This document shows, piece by piece, positions 15,036-15,923 of a stretch of 15,923 nucleotides of DNA. The stretch comes from Bacteroidia bacterium (lineage in GTDB: Bacteria > Bacteroidota > Bacteroidia > JAESSM01 > NORP286): assembly GCA_016764115.1 (NCBI GenBank), contig JAESSM010000167.1, positions 2,245-18,167 of the forward strand, written 5' to 3'. The notes under the pieces were generated by a model. The model made no database searches and had not been told where the DNA came from. It worked only from the letters and a program-made list of their open reading frames with translations. Made by a program: the position numbers and the translations under genes. Position 1 is the stretch's first letter, and every line of letters begins with the position of its first letter.

Positions 15036-15116
15036 TGTCATCCTGAAGAATGAAGGATCTTGTTGCATAGTGATAGTCAAGGAGCAAGATTCTTCACTAC
15101 GTTCAGAATGGCACGA
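15036..15116 (+). repeat. Palindromic intergenic repeat at a convergent junction
   Basis: The left arm (15036-15066, TGTCATCCTGAAGAATGAAGG...) and right arm (15081-15116, ...GATTCTTCACTACGTTCAGAATGGCA) are imperfect inverted copies; the left arm is about three bases shorter near its middle. The GTCATCCTGAA..GAAGGATCTTG form is widely dispersed in Bacteroidota genomes. It lies between the MOSC gene and the oxygenase gene and could fold into a long hairpin in either transcript. Confidence 0.75.
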
Positions 15117-15140
15117 GTTTTTTACTATTGAGGTTGCCCC

Positions 15141-15923
15141 CTACGATGGATCATCATGGCCTAAAGATCGTAAAGTCTCCTGATCAATAGCGGCCAGCAT
15201 ATCTTCCTGACCAGCATAATAGCCCCGATCAAACCTAGCAGAAGCAACTCCTTGCTGCATTTGTTCACATACTTCCCAGTCTTGCTTGTTGGTCATGTCC
15301 CAAAATTCAATAGCTGATCGTATCCTATCCTTATAATCAGCTGAGTTGATCACATCAGGATGAAACAACCAATGGCACTCCAGTTGTACTTCATTATAGG
15401 AAATAGGAGTTAAAACATGATACAGTACATAATCAGGATGGGGTGTCAATAACATGTTAGGGTAAATAGAATAGTAATATATTTTTTGCTGTTCATCCTC
15501 GCCTGTATTGCCCAACAGTGGAGCTGCAGCCTTACCATCCATGGTCATACTTCCTCTTGGTTCGTTAATAGACATATATCCACCAATAATTCCTCCAACA
15601 CCACAATCATGAACTGCACTTCTGTAAGGAGTTAGTTTTGATAGTAAGGGATGAACACCAGGGCAATGATAACATTCCTGGTAATTTTGCAAAATCAACT
15701 TCCAATTGCAATTTAAGTGATATTCTACCTTATTTGCTATACGTAGTTCATGTATCTTTTTGTCTTCCCACTTATTCAATAAAGGGGCTAAGTCATCTTC
15801 AAAAGGAATGGGATCCTCAGATAAGTTAATAAATATAAACTCTTGCCATATTCTTGCATGTGCATGATAAAGAGAATGCTCTTCTTTATTAAACCCTTTC
15901 AACAAGTCCATTAAATGAGCGGA
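15141..15923 (-). CDS. Rieske-type aromatic ring-hydroxylating oxygenase alpha subunit, C-terminal part
   Basis: The frame continues past the right edge (four codons before the Met at 15911 are open), so the N-terminal Rieske iron-sulfur domain lies outside the window. The catalytic domain is present. Counting from the Met at 15911, the block QNYQECYHCPGVHP (75-88) holds the two histidine iron ligands His82 and His87, and Asp211 in NKQDWEVCEQMQQGV is the third. The CYHC form is seen in the choline/carnitine/glycine-betaine monooxygenase branch, so a quaternary amine or aliphatic substrate is plausible. Such enzymes need a separate reductase, not seen here. The stop codon lies at 15141-15143. 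Substrate assignment is inference. Confidence 0.9.
   Translation of the reverse strand, partial: SAHLMDLLKGFNKEEHSLYHAHARIWQEFIFINLSEDPIPFEDDLAPLLNKWEDKKIHELRIANKVEYHLNCNWKLILQNYQECYHCPGVHPLLSKLTPYRSAVHDCGVGGIIGGYMSINEPRGSMTMDGKAAAPLLGNTGEDEQQKIYYYSIYPNMLLTPHPDYVLYHVLTPISYNEVQLECHWLFHPDVINSADYKDRIRSAIEFWDMTNKQDWEVCEQMQQGVASARFDRGYYAGQEDMLAAIDQETLRSLGHDDPS

Overview
The window is AT-rich chromosomal DNA of a Bacteroidota bacterium, probably of the Cytophagales. The signs are a type IX secretion C-terminal sorting domain, weak ribosome binding sites, secreted TPR and CHAT proteins, lipoproteins, and dispersed palindromic intergenic repeats of a kind common in this phylum. The placement below phylum is inference. 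I see no rRNA, tRNA, CRISPR array, transposase, integrase or phage gene.

Layout from left to right: the 5' part of a secreted prolyl oligopeptidase (minus, runs off the left edge); a secreted CHAT (caspase-like) peptidase without TPR repeats (minus); two small hypothetical genes (plus); TPR-1 (plus), which meets a secreted YbhB/PEBP protein (minus) tail to tail with no gap; a serine esterase (plus) whose stop codon directly abuts the start of TPR-2 (plus); an Lrp/AsnC regulator (minus) divergent from a DUF1338 / 2-oxoadipate dioxygenase-decarboxylase family gene (plus); a large T9SS-exported beta-rich protein (minus); then a minus-strand series read from the right as lipoprotein, TPR-4, DUF423 membrane protein, TPR-3, SiaC-family phosphoprotein. 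The right end has a MOSC-domain protein (plus) and the C-terminal catalytic part of a Rieske-type ring-hydroxylating oxygenase alpha subunit (minus, runs off the right edge).

The most interesting pattern is the TPR/CHAT set. In many Bacteroidota proteins a signal peptide, a TPR array of about 42-residue period, a helical linker and a CHAT peptidase are fused in one chain. Here the CHAT protein begins, right after its signal peptide, at the helical linker. Four separate genes (TPR-1 to TPR-4) encode an exported-looking N-terminus plus TPR array, and stop at a shared motif that in fused relatives (from memory of the family) lies just before the linker. This suggests a split system: one extracytoplasmic caspase-like peptidase and several free-standing TPR sensor or adaptor paralogues within about 14 kb. 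That is a hypothesis drawn from architecture, not a demonstrated system.

Smaller points of interest are a SiaC-family protein with the conserved threonine but an altered motif, an Lrp/DUF1338 control region with helically phased direct repeats and palindromes, and palindromic repeats at three of the four convergent gene junctions.
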